Positions 44,730 through 56,679 of a DNA stretch of 64,000 bases are shown one piece after another (the stretch's first letter is position 1; every line of letters starts with the position of its first letter). The position numbers and the translations under genes are program-made. The notes below the pieces were generated by a model. The model was given only the letters and a program-made list of their open reading frames with translations, made no database searches and was not told the DNA's origin. Origin of the DNA: Ampullaceana balthica (taxonomy: Eukaryota; Mollusca; Gastropoda; Lymnaeidae); the NCBI GenBank assembly GCA_944989445.1, contig CALYLW010000985.1:183950-247949 (forward strand), given 5' to 3'.

Positions 44730-45290
44730 GTAGTAGTAATGCACAAGGCATTTAATTCTTAATAAAAAAAGGGAATGACATAATACAAAAGATAAGGTCA
44801 AATAATACAATACTCAGATGTAGGGATTTTAAAAAATCTGTCCATTTGCCATTTACATTAACTCATACAATCCCTCTTTTTCGCATAATAGCAGGGCACG
44901 GAATGTGTTATAAAAAAAGTATTATAATAAATGAAAAAAGCGAAAAGTTAATCCGTACTAGAATATATGTATTTTTTATTCTAAGGAATTGTATGGAACT
45001 TGTCATAATTAAATTTTTGTAACATTGAAACAAAAGTTAAAATGCACACATTCATGTGAATTACCGAATAACAAAACGATTACCAACTCCTAAGGGACCA
45101 CACACAAAAAAAAATATTTTGCGTATGATGCAATTATAAAAGTTAAAAATCAAAATATATATTATTGATTTAACGGGTCATTCTAGACATAATGATAAAT
45201 CTGACCTAGTGCTACAAAGTCGGATGAACAATGTAAACAATTTTAATTTAAAAAACCCGTAAAAAACAGGTTTTTGACTAAAATTCCTTT
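44730..45290. other. AT-rich noncoding stretch
   Basis: No gene or firm repeat recognised. Confidence 0.5.
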
Positions 45291-46892
45291 ATGTACGAGA
45301 CATAACTAAAAGAATCTGCTTTGTTTGCAAATTCAATACGTGCCTCATTTTTAGACTGAAGTTCAAGAAGTGCCTCTGCCAACCCTTGAGATTCATCTGG
45401 TACATACTCAATGTCACATCGAAATGGATCAACAACACAACTGAATTTATGTGAATCAATAGCTTGAAAGTAAATAGTGAACTGCTCTTTGATGCGTGAT
45501 AATTATATCCTATATTTTGTCAATGTTATGTTTCCAAAATCTTCCAAGTACAAGGCCAACATTCAAAAGACCACAAACTTGTTTACTTCTGCATTTTGTT
45601 TCCAATATGAAAGCTTTAATCCAAATGCTGCAATCATTTCTCTGGCTGTAATTATATTGATATGTTTACTCTGCTATATACGAAATATGCTAGATGTGCA
45701 TCCCAATAATAAATCGTAAACTTATCCGCCAGTGCATGCATTTGACCAGCCAGAAATATTTGAATTTCCGCTTTCAGAGCCCACACTCTGTTCAGAACAT
45801 TTCCGCGTGAAGGCAACCATACCTCGGTGAAATAAAGTAAGTCTGTATATTCAGCCTCAGCATCTTTAAATAAATCACGAAATATTCGTGCTGGCGGTGC
45901 ATGTCCTTTAATGAAATTTACAATCTGGATAATGTCATGCATGACCACCTTCAGTTCATATTCCAAATTTTAATGTTTCACAAGCACAGATTTGACGATG
46001 GATCATACAGTGGTTAACTTCAATTTTGGGATTTCTCTTTCTTGCAAAAGACGAAAAACCACTTTCACGAACCAACATAGCTGGATCTCCATCAGCAGAC
46101 ACAGCAATAATGTTTTCCTATTTTAATTAAGTTTTTCAAAGTATTCATTAACTTTATGGAGTACATCAATTCCTTGAAATCGCAGTTCAAGCGTAACACA
46201 AAACAACATTTCCTCTTCAATTGTTTGTAAACCTTTGTATCAAATATATACCATAAACTGCGCATTACTACTCACATCAGTGGTCTTATCAAGCTGAATA
46301 GCAAAGAATGTACTAGCATTTATAGTAGAAAGTACTTGTTCCCGGACATTTTCGGCCAACGTAGAAATTCTGTCTTTGACAAATTTTGCTGAGAAATGTA
46401 CTGAATTTAGTTTCATAGCTTCTTCTGACCAAGCATAATCTCTGCCATTTTCAAAACTGCTGGTTCAACCAATACCTCACCGATAGTCTGTGGTTTAACC
46501 ATTACCTCACCGATAGTATGTGGTTACCTGTTTCGAGCATTCAACCAGGCCACCCCAAAAGAAGCTTTTGCTGCTGAGCGTTCATCGATGGTACCACTTA
46601 AGTTGCTTTCCAGTCTCTGTCTTTTTGCAGACATATCCAAGTTGACAAAAGTATTCCCGCGGTTTAGAAGACAGATGCGGGTGTAATTTGTAGAGGTATT
46701 TCTGCAATTGAATCTTTTTAAAGAGATTTTTGAGTAAGTACTTTCAAACAGACAAGACACTGTCGTCTCATTATTCCTTTGTCTTCTACTTGGGTAAATC
46801 CAAACGTGAGGAAATCCTTCGGATATCTTCTTTTTCCACATTTTGATGCCATCTGTTAAGTTGTTTTTAATTATAATTAGAATCATATTCAA
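45290..46892 (-). pseudogene. Decayed hAT transposase (ZBED5-like)
   Basis: Minus-strand pieces in N-to-C order. 46892-46524 has KMWKKKISEGFPHVWI, NRGNTFVNLDMSAKRQRLES and SAAKASFGVAWLNARNR. 46520-46430 has HTIGEVMVKP and VLVEPAVLKMAEIML. 45966-45652 has VVMHDIIQIVNFIKGHA, LLYFTEVWLPSRGNVLNRV and AHLAYFVY. 45470-45300 has VVDPFRCDIEYVPDESQGLA and NEARIEFANKADSFSYV. This order matches Charlie/ZBED5-type transposases. A 30-bp tandem duplication (46468-46497 and 46498-46527) repeats the TIGEV segment. Stops and frameshifts are frequent. I could not find the terminal repeats of the element. Confidence 0.8.
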
Positions 46893-46899
46893 ACATTCA

Positions 46900-47700
46900 C
46901 GTTTTATTGCAATGTTTCAATCTTTCGGTGTATTTTTTTAAATTATTAATAAGCAGACCGGTGTTTGACCTTTGTGATGCCACAGAAAATAATTGTTAAA
47001 CTCATATTACATCGAGATGGTGTTTTCAGCTGTTAATCAATAATATTTGACGTACTAATATCTTATTTATTATGAATAAATCGTGCCTTTTATAAATATA
47101 CGTAGAAATGAAGGATTTTGATCAAAATTAAAATTATAAAAAAAAATATAAGATAAAAATTGTTCGGATTTTAACGGCTTTTATAATATGTCCCCGATTG
47201 GTCTCCGTTACGCCCCCCCCCCATTTCCCTCGTCACCCCAAATGGGGTAACTTACCCCTGTTCGCCGATTCCTGTACTATATACTTCAATATACTTCATA
47301 AAACTACGTACAAGTCTGTTTTTAAAAAAAAACACTATTTAAGCACACAATAAACAAATGCTCACAGATATTACTATTTAAGTACTTTATTTAGCAAATA
47401 TAATGGACATAATTACGTAATTACTCATGCTGGAGTAGCATGTATAATCCTGACAATGTTATATAAAGGAATTTTATCTCATGAAGTACTATATTTATAC
47501 ATATATAAATATTTCGATTCTCCGTAAGATATAAATTTAGAACGAAAATAGGGGAAACTCCGAAATTATCTACATAAGTTGTGCACATAGGTAAGAATAA
47601 ACATATTTTTCTTAACATAAAATGCATTAAGTCTTAATTTTTTGATGATTTATTCAATAAAAAAATAAGTCATAATTTTATGATTAATATTTATAAGTTT
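46900..47700. other. Noncoding stretch upstream of gene C
   Basis: Contains a C-rich patch (about 47210-47250) that may be the edge of an element. The 47421-47627 open frame has no supporting features. A 5' noncoding exon of gene C may lie here. Confidence 0.4.
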
Positions 47701-47782
47701 TAAAATCACGCAACATTGTTGTTTATTCTTTTTAGAGCGAAACGCCTCACACTTCGGTGAACCTAAGGTTTTACAATATCAA

Positions 47783-49450
47783 ATGGCTAATAACCGTAAG
47801 ACTTAATTTATACAAATATACAAATATATGGTTATTACATATGTGTGCGTGCCATTACTATGAACTCCAATACTAACTTGTATAGCTGTCAATATATTTT
47901 ATTCTAGTTTATGATACAAAATATGTATAATGCATTTTTAAAAAATACTTAGCGTCTTTCGGTCTTAAAATATAATATATTTTATATTAAAATTAATTCT
48001 TAAATAATCTAGCAAAGAATATTTTAAATGACATGATATATTACAGCTCGAAATGATCATATTTTTAACGAAAACTCTGAACCTAATCCGAAATTAACAT
48101 TGAACGTAAATTTAAAACTGTGAAATTCCGATTACTATGATTGTGTTTGTTTTTATAGTAAATGTAAATTTTAGGAACACGTTTTCAGAGTTAGCGGATG
48201 ATGGCTTGAGTGTCTGTGTTTTACTTCCGGCTGACATAGCTCCAAGAGAAATTAATATTCAGATAACTGACGTCAATGGAGATGACCTTACAGTGAAGCA
48301 GGTAATTCAATATTTTAACATCTCGATGGGGAATGGTAAATCTATTGCTTGCTTATTAAGTGATATGACAGAATATGTATGTACACATAAATGTTAGAGT
48401 TACTTTCGTAAGGACACGAAAAGCTCAAGTGAAGAATCAGCTATGTCACATTTTTCTAGTTTTGAGATATTCCAGATTTAAATTTCAAAATTATGCAGAT
48501 GTCATATAAATTAACTAAATAGATTATAATTTTTAATAGCGTAATACATATACTTTTTTCATTAAATTTCATTCAAAACATTCTATTTTTGATCCTCTAT
48601 CAGATACAGGGGATAACTACACAATTTTCAAAAATGTCACAAAGCTGTTTCTTCCCTTGAGGTCTTCAGTCATATTTCCACATTATTATTATTCTTTGTC
48701 TTGATCCAAAATTCAAAGCTATGCTTCAGAAAAGTATTTCGGACTTAAGCACTGATTTTAATTGGATATTGAGAATTCAATACAGCAAAAAACAAAAATT
48801 ATCTAGCTGCAAAGAAAGTACCAAACTATATTAATTTTGTATAATGTTTTATTTTCGATACATTTATAAATAGCAGCTGTTTATCGTTTTAAAACACATT
48901 GATTGAAAACAAATGTTGATTTTCCAGAATGGTTAGTTTCTAGTTTCTAACAAAGCTTTCTTATTTTAGAAAGAAAATTAAAACATGTATTCAACTTAAT
49001 TCATATAAATCGCATACTAAAAACACATTATCAATACACACTAACATTCTAGACTTTCATGTTTAAATCAAATCAAATATTTTATACTTCTGTTTCTTAA
49101 TTTATTTATTTTTTTTTAACTTTAAGAATCTATTTCTTTTCAACATGATTTTTAAACTAAAAAATGGTTTGGTCTCAAAAATGAAAATAATAATTCAGAA
49201 TTTAAATTTTGTGCATCATCATATACACTTTTTTTTAAAAAACGTTCATTAATTTATCATTAATATGATTTTTATGTTTGCTTAGGTGAAGAGCTCAATA
49301 CTAAAATCGCATGGAATACATACTGCAGATGAGTACATAATGTTTGGCAAGTTAGATGACCATGACCTTAAGGAGATGGTTGACCATAAATACTTCACTG
49401 ACTACATTGATTATATCACAAATGGTGTGATTATACTTAAGCCGTGTTAA
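47783..49450 (+). CDS. Array gene C: 96-aa protein of an unnamed tandem family
   Basis: Three exons: 47783-47795 (ATGGCTAATAACC, donor GTAAGA), 48189-48301 (acceptor GTTTTCAG, donor GTAATT) and 49286-49450 (acceptor TTTGCTTAG, stop TAA). The joined product begins MANNQLADDGLSVCVLLPAD, continues EINIQITDVNGDDLTVKQ and VKSSILKSHGIHTADEYIMF, and ends in FTDYIDYITNGVIILKPC. Exon lengths and phases are identical to gene B. The exon 2 coding sequences of B and C are very similar, including an identical ITDVNGDDLTVKQ and donor. The 5' flank keeps TTTACAATATCAA before the ATG and a likely acceptor TTCTTTTTAG about 50 bp upstream, which implies a spliced 5' UTR exon further up. Introns are short (393 and 984 bp) and free of recognised transposons. 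The C-terminal residue is Cys. Function unknown. Confidence 0.85.
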
Positions 49451-49915
49451 ATCTTTAGTTTGTGTTAGTTAACATTCATGTGATATTTCACCTATTTCTA
49501 TAGCTTATTTAATAGCCAAAATTTAGGAAAATTGCTGCAAACATAGCTTAGTAGATTTGAATACAAACTAATACAGCAATCAACGCTAATTAATGCAAAT
49601 TTTGTGTTGAATTTTTATCAAGTTAATCATTAAAAAACTATAATGACTTAATTGAATTTTTAAAAATAATTATACGGATACATTTATAAATGAATGGTTT
49701 AAATTCGAAATTAACTCCACTTTGTAATAGTTCAACGTAAGAAAACATTTAAAACTATGAATATAACTTCACGTTCTTTACCGTAAATATTAGTATTTTT
49801 ACTTCTTTTATAAACAACAATAGTGCTGGAACTATTAAAATAGAGTTGACAAATTTGACGAAAATGGATAAGGCAGAAAGCCTTAATCATTCCGTTCAAT
49901 ATCTGTTGTTTTATT
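49451..49915. repeat. 3' flank of gene C, duplicate of the gene B flank
   Basis: Colinear with 36157-36590 (ATAGCCA, TTGACGAAAATGGAT, CCTTAATCATT, GTTCAATAT). No coding signal. Confidence 0.65.
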
Positions 49916-49919
49916 TTAA

Positions 49920-50115
49920 AGTCCCATAACCTCGTGGTCGTTATAACCCCGTAGTCGTAGGGGTTTCTAATGTTTCCATTAGAACATTCTCGGGCTTGAT
50001 AGACCTGGCGGCGCCCATCCCTCTCCAGGTCAGCGGATGACTTTCTTAGCGTAAGTCATTCATCAACATTTATATAGTGGCTTTAACGTGGAATCGATCC
50101 CACGCCCCTCAGCTT
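49920..50115 (-). mobile_element. Possible 5'-truncated SINE or other small element
   Basis: A GC-richer island within AT-rich DNA. The minus strand has GAGGGGCGTGGGATCGATTC, similar to a tRNA box B, followed by TGACTTACGCTAAGAAAGTC and GACCTGGAGAGGGATGGGCG. No box A is visible at the expected distance. It interrupts the homology between the B and C flanks, as a later insertion would. Confidence 0.4.
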
Positions 50116-50119
50116 TTAA

Positions 50120-51570
50120 GGACGACAAAACTCGAAATATATATGAAAACGAAGATGTTTTTTTTAAATACTACTTCATCAACTTGTTTCCATGTAGTTA
50201 CTAATTACTTTAAAAATTTTGTTTTAAACTTTTTAAAAAAAATGAACAAAAATCCCTTACATTTAGGAAACACAAATTCATGTAAATGGCTGTAAATTTT
50301 AAACGTTTTCCTGCACCGAGAGTCTCATTGAAAGACATTTTAATGTTTTGCATATAAATGAAATCTAAATAAATTTCCACATGTGCATCATCAGAAATAC
50401 AATCTAACATATTCTTAAACTGAGGATGATTATTTTTCTTTCAAAAAAAAATAACTTTGAATTTTGAATATAAAAACGATTTCCTTCCAGCTCAGCTTTA
50501 AGCGAAGACGTTTTTATAACATTATTTGAGGATTATGTAAGTTTTACAACTAGGTTTTCTTAATTTGTAACTATGGTTAAAGTTTATTAATGTGGGGCAT
50601 TGTCGAACAAAAATAAAATCTTTAATAGCTTGATAATATCTAACCAAAGTCATAGCAAGTCTATTGATTTTGAGTTATATAAATTTGTTTCTACAAAGTG
50701 TTTAGGGCCATACCAAAGCTAAGTCACATTCAATAAAATATATTGAATCAAAAATAATTCTTTAAAAAAAAATCCTAGAACTAACGGATTTTAAGTGAAT
50801 TCTTCAATAATTTCATTTCAGGGGAAAGAAATGATTTCATTATTTCTTAATAAGCATATTGACAATCTCTTTTTATTTATTATTTTATACATGCCCAAGA
50901 AACAGTTATAGACTTCTGAGAGGTTGTATTCACATAGTGAATAACACATTTAGCGTTCTTAATTTAACGAACAGACATGTAGGCTATCATATGATATAAT
51001 GAACAGCTCTTAGCATCAAGATCTATAAAATTCATTCTGTCTTTTTCGTAGAGCAACCTCATTTTCCAAAGTGGTCATAGTCATACTTCAAACAATGTGA
51101 TTAAGCTGCTAAATAAACGTTTACTATTTCTGACATCTAATGGCATATATCATAAATGTGTACGGGTAACATATTATTGATTTTAGCTATTTTTCTCGAA
51201 TAAATAATTATTTAATCTAATAACACATATTTCTTTTAAAATGATATTACTGCGTTTAAATTTTTTATTTCACTAAATATGTTTTTAGCCTTCGTTTTTA
51301 AACATCTAAGTTATTCTTTAAATTGCAAATCAGAAATGAATAAATAATTGAAATGCTTGTCGTACCAAATCTTATCTTAACATTTAGCTCTACTCTACAC
51401 TATTATAGATTTCTACTTATATAAAAATTTAGTGCTTAAGCGCTATATGAAAACTATTAAATGATTGATTGATGATCTTTTTGCTAATTTATATAAACAT
51501 ATTTTGAAATTGTAAGGGCATTTTAATAATTGATGTGGTTATTATGGCAAAAAATACAACACAAAAAAAA
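50120..51570. repeat. 3' flank of gene C, distal part, duplicate of the gene B flank
   Basis: Blocks at 50320-50580 and 51018-51250 match 37030-37380 and 38155-38400 in the same order. The remainder is AT-rich, with no gene. Confidence 0.6.
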
Positions 51571-51576
51571 AGATAG

Positions 51577-51590
51577 ACACACACACACAC

Positions 51591-51676
<86 letters not shown>
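51577..51676. repeat. (CA)n-(TA)n microsatellite
   Basis: A short CA run passing into about 80 bp of TA. Open frames on both strands here are artefacts. Confidence 0.97.
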
Positions 51677-51679
<3 letters not shown>

Positions 51680-51680
<1 letters not shown>

Positions 51681-52735
51681 TACAGGTAAAGTGTGAATTA
51701 AATATATATGTATATATACAATATACAATTTATAAAACCTTGAAGAAAAAACTATTTAATGTCAATAGAATTTGTATTTTAAGTTTACCTCGTTATTGCA
51801 TATTATTATTATTATCACTATTATAATGTGTAAACATTTTCTAAATAGAAATATCATTGTTTTGCATCAATAAAATTATAGTTTTTTTCCTAATGTCAAT
51901 CTCTTACTTTTACTATATATAAAATATGCGTAAGACATATCTGTCTGTAATAACTTGTTAAATGTTTCTGTTTGCGAAGAAGTGTTGCGTTCTTTTTTCA
52001 ATATCATTTATGTGTAAAGGTACTTTTGTAACAATTATTTTTATACACCATAGTTTGAGATTGAAAAATAGGCTATCAACTTCATAGGTTTATATTTAGC
52101 TTTTTCTGTAGTTACATTATGTATTTCTCATTAATAGTGGCAAGCAACTAAATGGTCGAAGAAAGAGAGCAACTGATTACAAGAAAGAAAACACGAAGCT
52201 CTAGTTTAAATTAAAGAAAGAGAACAACTACTTTTATTTTTTTAATAATATTTAAAATAATAATAAATAGTAATTACAGAAATAACGCACTTAACGCATA
52301 AAAATGACAAACTATTAATATTCTCATACACGAATTATCAATAAAGCTGAAGTAAGTTTGAAAGAATTAAAAATCACATACAATTGAATATGTGCATGTT
52401 GGCCTTAAAAATCTTCTCTCAACAGCAATCAATCTTTTATGACTTTATATTTGAAATAAGAACAAGAATATTTAATTTTGTCTACTTGCTTTGAGATTAA
52501 CAATTTAAAAGTTTATTTTTTTAAAATTTGTTCTTTAAATTAAAATTAACATTTGGTTGGCCGATGACCAGTGACAAATTATTTGAATAAATTTAAAAAG
52601 ACAAGAACTCTTCTATATCTCCTACTATTCATAATGTTCATTGATTATTTTCCCTACATCTTCTCCATTGGAACTAAATTTGATTTAATTTTGTTTATAA
52701 TGTAGACCTAACTAAATCAGAAAAAAAGATAGCAA
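51680..52735. other. AT-rich noncoding stretch
   Basis: No gene or repeat recognised. Confidence 0.5.
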
Positions 52736-52739
52736 ACAT

Positions 52740-53622
52740 TTAGAAAAATACCGAGATGATTTATTAAATTTGGAAAATAATTGAGGTATGTATTTCCATC
52801 CACATATGAGTCAACAGTTAAGATTAACTTTAAAAAAAGATAGAAACATAATAAAAAAAATAAATGCGAACTGTTTCATTAGTACAAAAAAAAATTTTTT
52901 TTCTAAAAATGCTAAATACTTAGGAGCAATAATACATGAAAAAATTATTATTTCATCACAATTACAATGAAGAGGTTTCAAAATCAAACATAACCTTAGG
53001 GTTTGTAAAGAAAAAACTCTTACAATCGCTTTTAAATTATAAAGCGAAAACGTTATTTTAATTTAGCTAAACCTGTAAACGAAAATGCATTTTCTGTATT
53101 TTGAATCCATCCATGGAAAATAAACTCAGATAAACTATATTATTTTTTTAAGAGACCTGCTCGATATATCATTGGTAACATACAAAACAAAACATAGACA
53201 AACAGCATACAATTAGTTTAATTATCTAACAGAGAAACACTGCAGATTAGAATTAGAAGAATTACGAGCTACGATGTAATAATACTTACAACAGATAATT
53301 CTAACTTCGAAATTAAACACAAATATATTCTAATTCAACTATCAGATACACAAAGGAAAAATCATTCTTTTTCTATTTCGCATGCAACAACAAAAAATAA
53401 AGCGTTTTTAACTTCTTGCATTCGGACGTAAAATTGGTGGCTTTATTAAACAAGTAAAACGATTCACTTTCAAAATTAAAAATATATAGTGAAACTCAAG
53501 ACTAGACATCAACCGACGGATGAGCGTAGAAGATAACAATCTTCTGTATAGAGGAAGTGTCTCTAATTCTAATAGATATGATAAAATCAATTGAGATTAG
53601 ATAAGAAAATAGTTATTATGAG
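52740..53622 (+). mobile_element. LINE relic (GATAA-tail family), copy 4, with RT remnant
   Basis: 52788-52970 reads FHPHMSQQLRLT and, later, NAKYLGAIIHEKIIIS, equivalent to the KYLGVxI segment that follows the catalytic core in CR1/Jockey-like reverse transcriptases. 53290-53420 reads NSNFEIKHKYILIQLSDTQR, matching NSNLEIQHKDNLIQPSDRHK of copy 2. The 3' UTR block ATAACAATCTTCTGTATAGA and the GATTAGATAAG tail end the copy at about 53610. Plus strand, old, with many stops. It lies at the position matching copy 3 relative to the upstream array gene. Confidence 0.82.
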
Positions 53623-54050
53623 TTGTAAGTTGTAATCTTGAAGGGCATCCTTCTAGTTATTTGTCATTATACGTTTACATTTTAAATTTGGTTTTAGAAA
53701 TTGTAAAGTACGCTCTGAGACAAAGAAATTATTGATTTTATTTGATCCCATTAGGGTCTATCCAAAACAGAAATAAAGCAAACCAAAGATCGTATAATTG
53801 TAGTGACAACGAGAAAGATTTATGGCTTTCGGACGTAAATAAGACACACTTCTATTAAACACAGAAGACTTCTTAATGAAAGTGACTCTAAGTTTTTTGA
53901 CAGAAGGATAAACGGTATTTTGCCTTTCTTTTACCATGATACAACATTCATATAGACGTAGGGATTAAAAAAAAAGCTCTTCGTGTTACATATACAGTAA
54001 CAGACAAATACAAAGTCTTCTTCGCGCACAAACTTAGTGCGTGAAAAAAA
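53623..54050. repeat. Noncoding segment duplicated from 43431-43800
   Basis: Colinear blocks CTATCCAAAACAGAAA, CCAAAGATCGT, CAGAAGACTTCTT and GTGACTCTAA match the sequence following LINE copy 3. Confidence 0.6.
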
Positions 54051-54080
54051 AATAATCATCAATCATCAATATACATAATT

Positions 54081-54554
54081 CCCGTCGTCTGTATGTATGT
54101 ATGTATGTATGTATGTATGTATGTATGTATGTATGTATGTATGTGTGGATGTAATGCTACTAATTTTAGAAACCAGCGCACCAAATTACTGCACCAATGC
54201 ATCAAAAGGTGTGCAAATTAAAGATGCCTTGTAAAAAATTATTATATGACATCATTGTTTTAGCTCATATTTTAATTTTGGAAAAGGGAACAATGTAAAA
54301 AGAGGATTTGATGATGGTTAATTATAAAATTAAAAAAAAACAAAGGGGACGCCGCAGGCGCCTTACAACTCCTATTATAAAATACTTTGTGTGCATTTCA
54401 GAAAGTTTAATATTTCGTATTTATCAAACAAGGACAAGTTAGTTGGGCTTTTGAAAAAGGCGTGCGCCGTAGGCGCCCTAAAAAAAGTGCATTTTTTCAA
54501 AATAAATAAATTTCAGCTGAAAACTTCCGTCATTTTTGACGGGTAATACACTAG
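54081..54554 (+). mobile_element. Candidate Helitron-like element (3' end clear)
   Basis: The 3' end has a perfect stem CCGTCA-TTTT-TGACGG (54527-54542), then eight intervening bases and CTAG at 54551-54554 followed by T. Known Helitrons end in a short hairpin, a few bases and CTRR inserted before T. A plausible 5' start is TCCCGTCGTCTGTATG at about 54080, after which comes a (GTAT)n tract. The interior has two GCGCC palindromic blocks (CGCCGCAGGCGCC near 54350; GCGCCGTAGGCGCC near 54464) and no coding sequence. The 5' end is not certain. Confidence 0.55.
54090..54144. repeat. (GTAT)n microsatellite
   Basis: About 13 tandem GTAT units inside the candidate Helitron-like element. Confidence 0.96.
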
Positions 54555-54555
54555 T

Positions 54556-55250
54556 AATAAACATAATAAATAAAAAAAATAATGATAAATAAACTATTTT
54601 TATGTTTAAATAATTTAAAAAGTAATAAAAGATTAAACATGTTAGAATAAACACAAATAGTTTTATTCTAAGGCATTGCATGTGGTAGTCAGATTAAAAG
54701 TTTTGTATCGAATTTAAGTGAAAGTCGAGATATGTGACAAACTACCAAAAACATTTGGCTTATAAATAGCAATGTCGCTGTGCCTATTTTTAATGAAACC
54801 ATAAACACAATTATTATTGGGAATTTCCTAAATGACAATCTAACAGAAACGACATTACAACAACCTATAAGCCAAACAAGAATTGAAACGTACTGAATAT
54901 ACTTTGTTTCAAGTATTACAGAGGTAACTTTTTTTAATACAAAAATGAAGTAAGATATAAATAGAGAAATATTCTTAAATGAAGCGAAAAAACAATTCTA
55001 CTGTATTACTATTGCATTAATGAGTCTATAGGCCAACGTAAAAACTGAACACTTTTTTTTTACGTCAGAGCTCTATTTAGGCTTTAAGTAAAAACAATAC
55101 GTAACAACTCATACCTCTAATATGAAAAAAAAACCTCATTTATAATAGATATCAGATATTATATAAGGACCCATATATTGTATTAATTTTTGCTCAAAAA
55201 AATAATCATTATAAAAGATAACATTATGAATTTGATGTTAATCTTCTGTA
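54556..55250. other. AT-rich noncoding stretch
   Basis: No gene or repeat recognised. Confidence 0.5.
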
Positions 55251-55253
55251 ATG

Positions 55254-55309
<56 letters not shown>
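55254..55309. repeat. (TA)n microsatellite
   Basis: A pure TA run of about 55 bp directly before repeat R3 copy 2. Confidence 0.97.
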
Positions 55310-55311
<2 letters not shown>

Positions 55312-55620
55312 GAAAATATGTCTGTCTTACCATTAGGAATAATTACAGCCTTCATTTAATCGTCTAGACACTTTGGAAGTTGTTGAGTACACTCACGCAA
55401 AGGTCAGTTGCAATTTATTATTATTTTCCTTTTAAAATTACCACAAAAGTGTCGTTTTCGTCAATATGAATAAAGACACACACGAAGTTTTAAAGCCACT
55501 GGGTAAATTCATAGATCAAACTTGGGACATAAAAACTAAATGGTCCTTATTAAAATAATATAATGAATTGTGCATTGGGCTAGTCATATCTATTCCTAAA
55601 GGGCAGGGATTACAAATCTA
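55310..55620 (+). repeat. Interspersed repeat R3, copy 2
   Basis: Shares with 42865-43260 the TA tract, an ATATGTCTGTCTTAC-type block, TGAGTACACTCACGCAAAGG, AAACTTGGGACATAAAAACT and a GCATTGGGC block. More diverged than copy 1. Confidence 0.5.
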
Positions 55621-56280
55621 TTTTTTTTAAAAACATTTAAACTATAGTCTCCTTTTGATTTTACATGATACTCGACAAATATTGACACATATCCGTAGTA
55701 CTTCAATTTAAATATAGCGTAGTTGAACTGTGGATCATTCACCACTTTGGCAAAACGGGGAGGGTGGGGCAATGATGACGTTTTCGGAAAACGTTTCCCT
55801 TTAATAAATTATGTACATAAAATTATACACTTAGGCTATTGTAATTGTTGATTAGATCGCCATGAACATTTCGAACGGTTTAACTAATTGATCGCAAACC
55901 TTTCTAGTATATTTATTTCTTCTAAATTATAACACAATAGTTTAGTTTTATTTTCTCTGTTGTGATTTTTGTTAAAAAGCTGCCTTGTTACGCTGGTCGG
56001 AAAAAAATTACCGTTTTTTGTCATTCGGGTAAATCCGATATTATTTGTTTTTGTTTTTTTGTTTAGAAATAAATATTAAAGTTTTTTAACAGAATATAAT
56101 ATGCATGGCTATGATGTAATAAAGTTATTAAGATACCCTTTTGAAAACAAATAATTAAATGTAAAAATAAAAAAAAATTCTTTTTAAAAAGGCCATGGTT
56201 TTATTTACATATAGAAAGTGCAATAAGTAGAATAAAATTGCTCCTATTGTATTAGCATGTCAATTTAGATTTTGGTTCAT
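55621..56280. other. Noncoding stretch
   Basis: A G-rich patch at 55755-55775 lies in otherwise AT-rich DNA. Nothing recognised. Confidence 0.5.
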
Positions 56281-56284
56281 ATTA

Positions 56285-56520
56285 CTCAGCTGTAAATCAC
56301 GGGGAATGTGGTCTACTATAGTTGACTTCCACGTGCGTCCAACCGGAGTTCATCCCAGCCATCGACACAGATGCTATATAAGGATAAACTAAAAAAAATG
56401 CATTAATTTAAGTATTGTACATTTGATCGATTTGAAATGTTGATACGATGCATTATCATCCAAGATCTATATGTGATAAAATTGTGAGATCTCTAGGACC
56501 ATCAGAAGTGGTTTAAGTTA
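56285..56520 (+). repeat. Interspersed repeat R1, copy 3
   Basis: Matches 963-1200 (opposite strand) and 3500-3760. It has GTTGACTTCCACGTGCGTCC, CGACACAGATGCTATAT, TTGATACGATGCATTATCAT, CCAAGATCTATATGTG and GAGATCTCTAGGACCATCA. Confidence 0.6.
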
Positions 56521-56544
56521 ACATTACAAGATTTTATTGCTATA

Positions 56545-56612
56545 CAGCAATAATTTCTGTATAGAAAGAGCGTCTGTAAACAGATAAGATAAGATACGAT
56601 AAGATGAGATTT
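56545..56612 (+). mobile_element. Isolated SINE/LINE 3' tail
   Basis: CAATAATTTCTGTATAGAA, GAGCGTCTGTAAACAG and a degenerate GATAA/GATAC run. This is the shared 3' end of the LINE and SINE families with no recognisable body upstream, consistent with a very short truncated insertion. Confidence 0.7.
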
Positions 56613-56679
56613 GACTGATGGATACAACATACAAACAGTGTGACTTAAATAAAAGCGTGTATAAAAGGAATTTAAATTT

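Noticed and set aside
48137..48397. Gene C exon 2 read as a single-exon 86-aa gene
   Set aside because: The part before the CAG acceptor and after the GTAATT donor has no match in the paralogs, while the spliced form keeps phase and length with all of them.
51489..51826. Open frames rich in Ile-Tyr
   Set aside because: Translation of the TA microsatellite on both strands.
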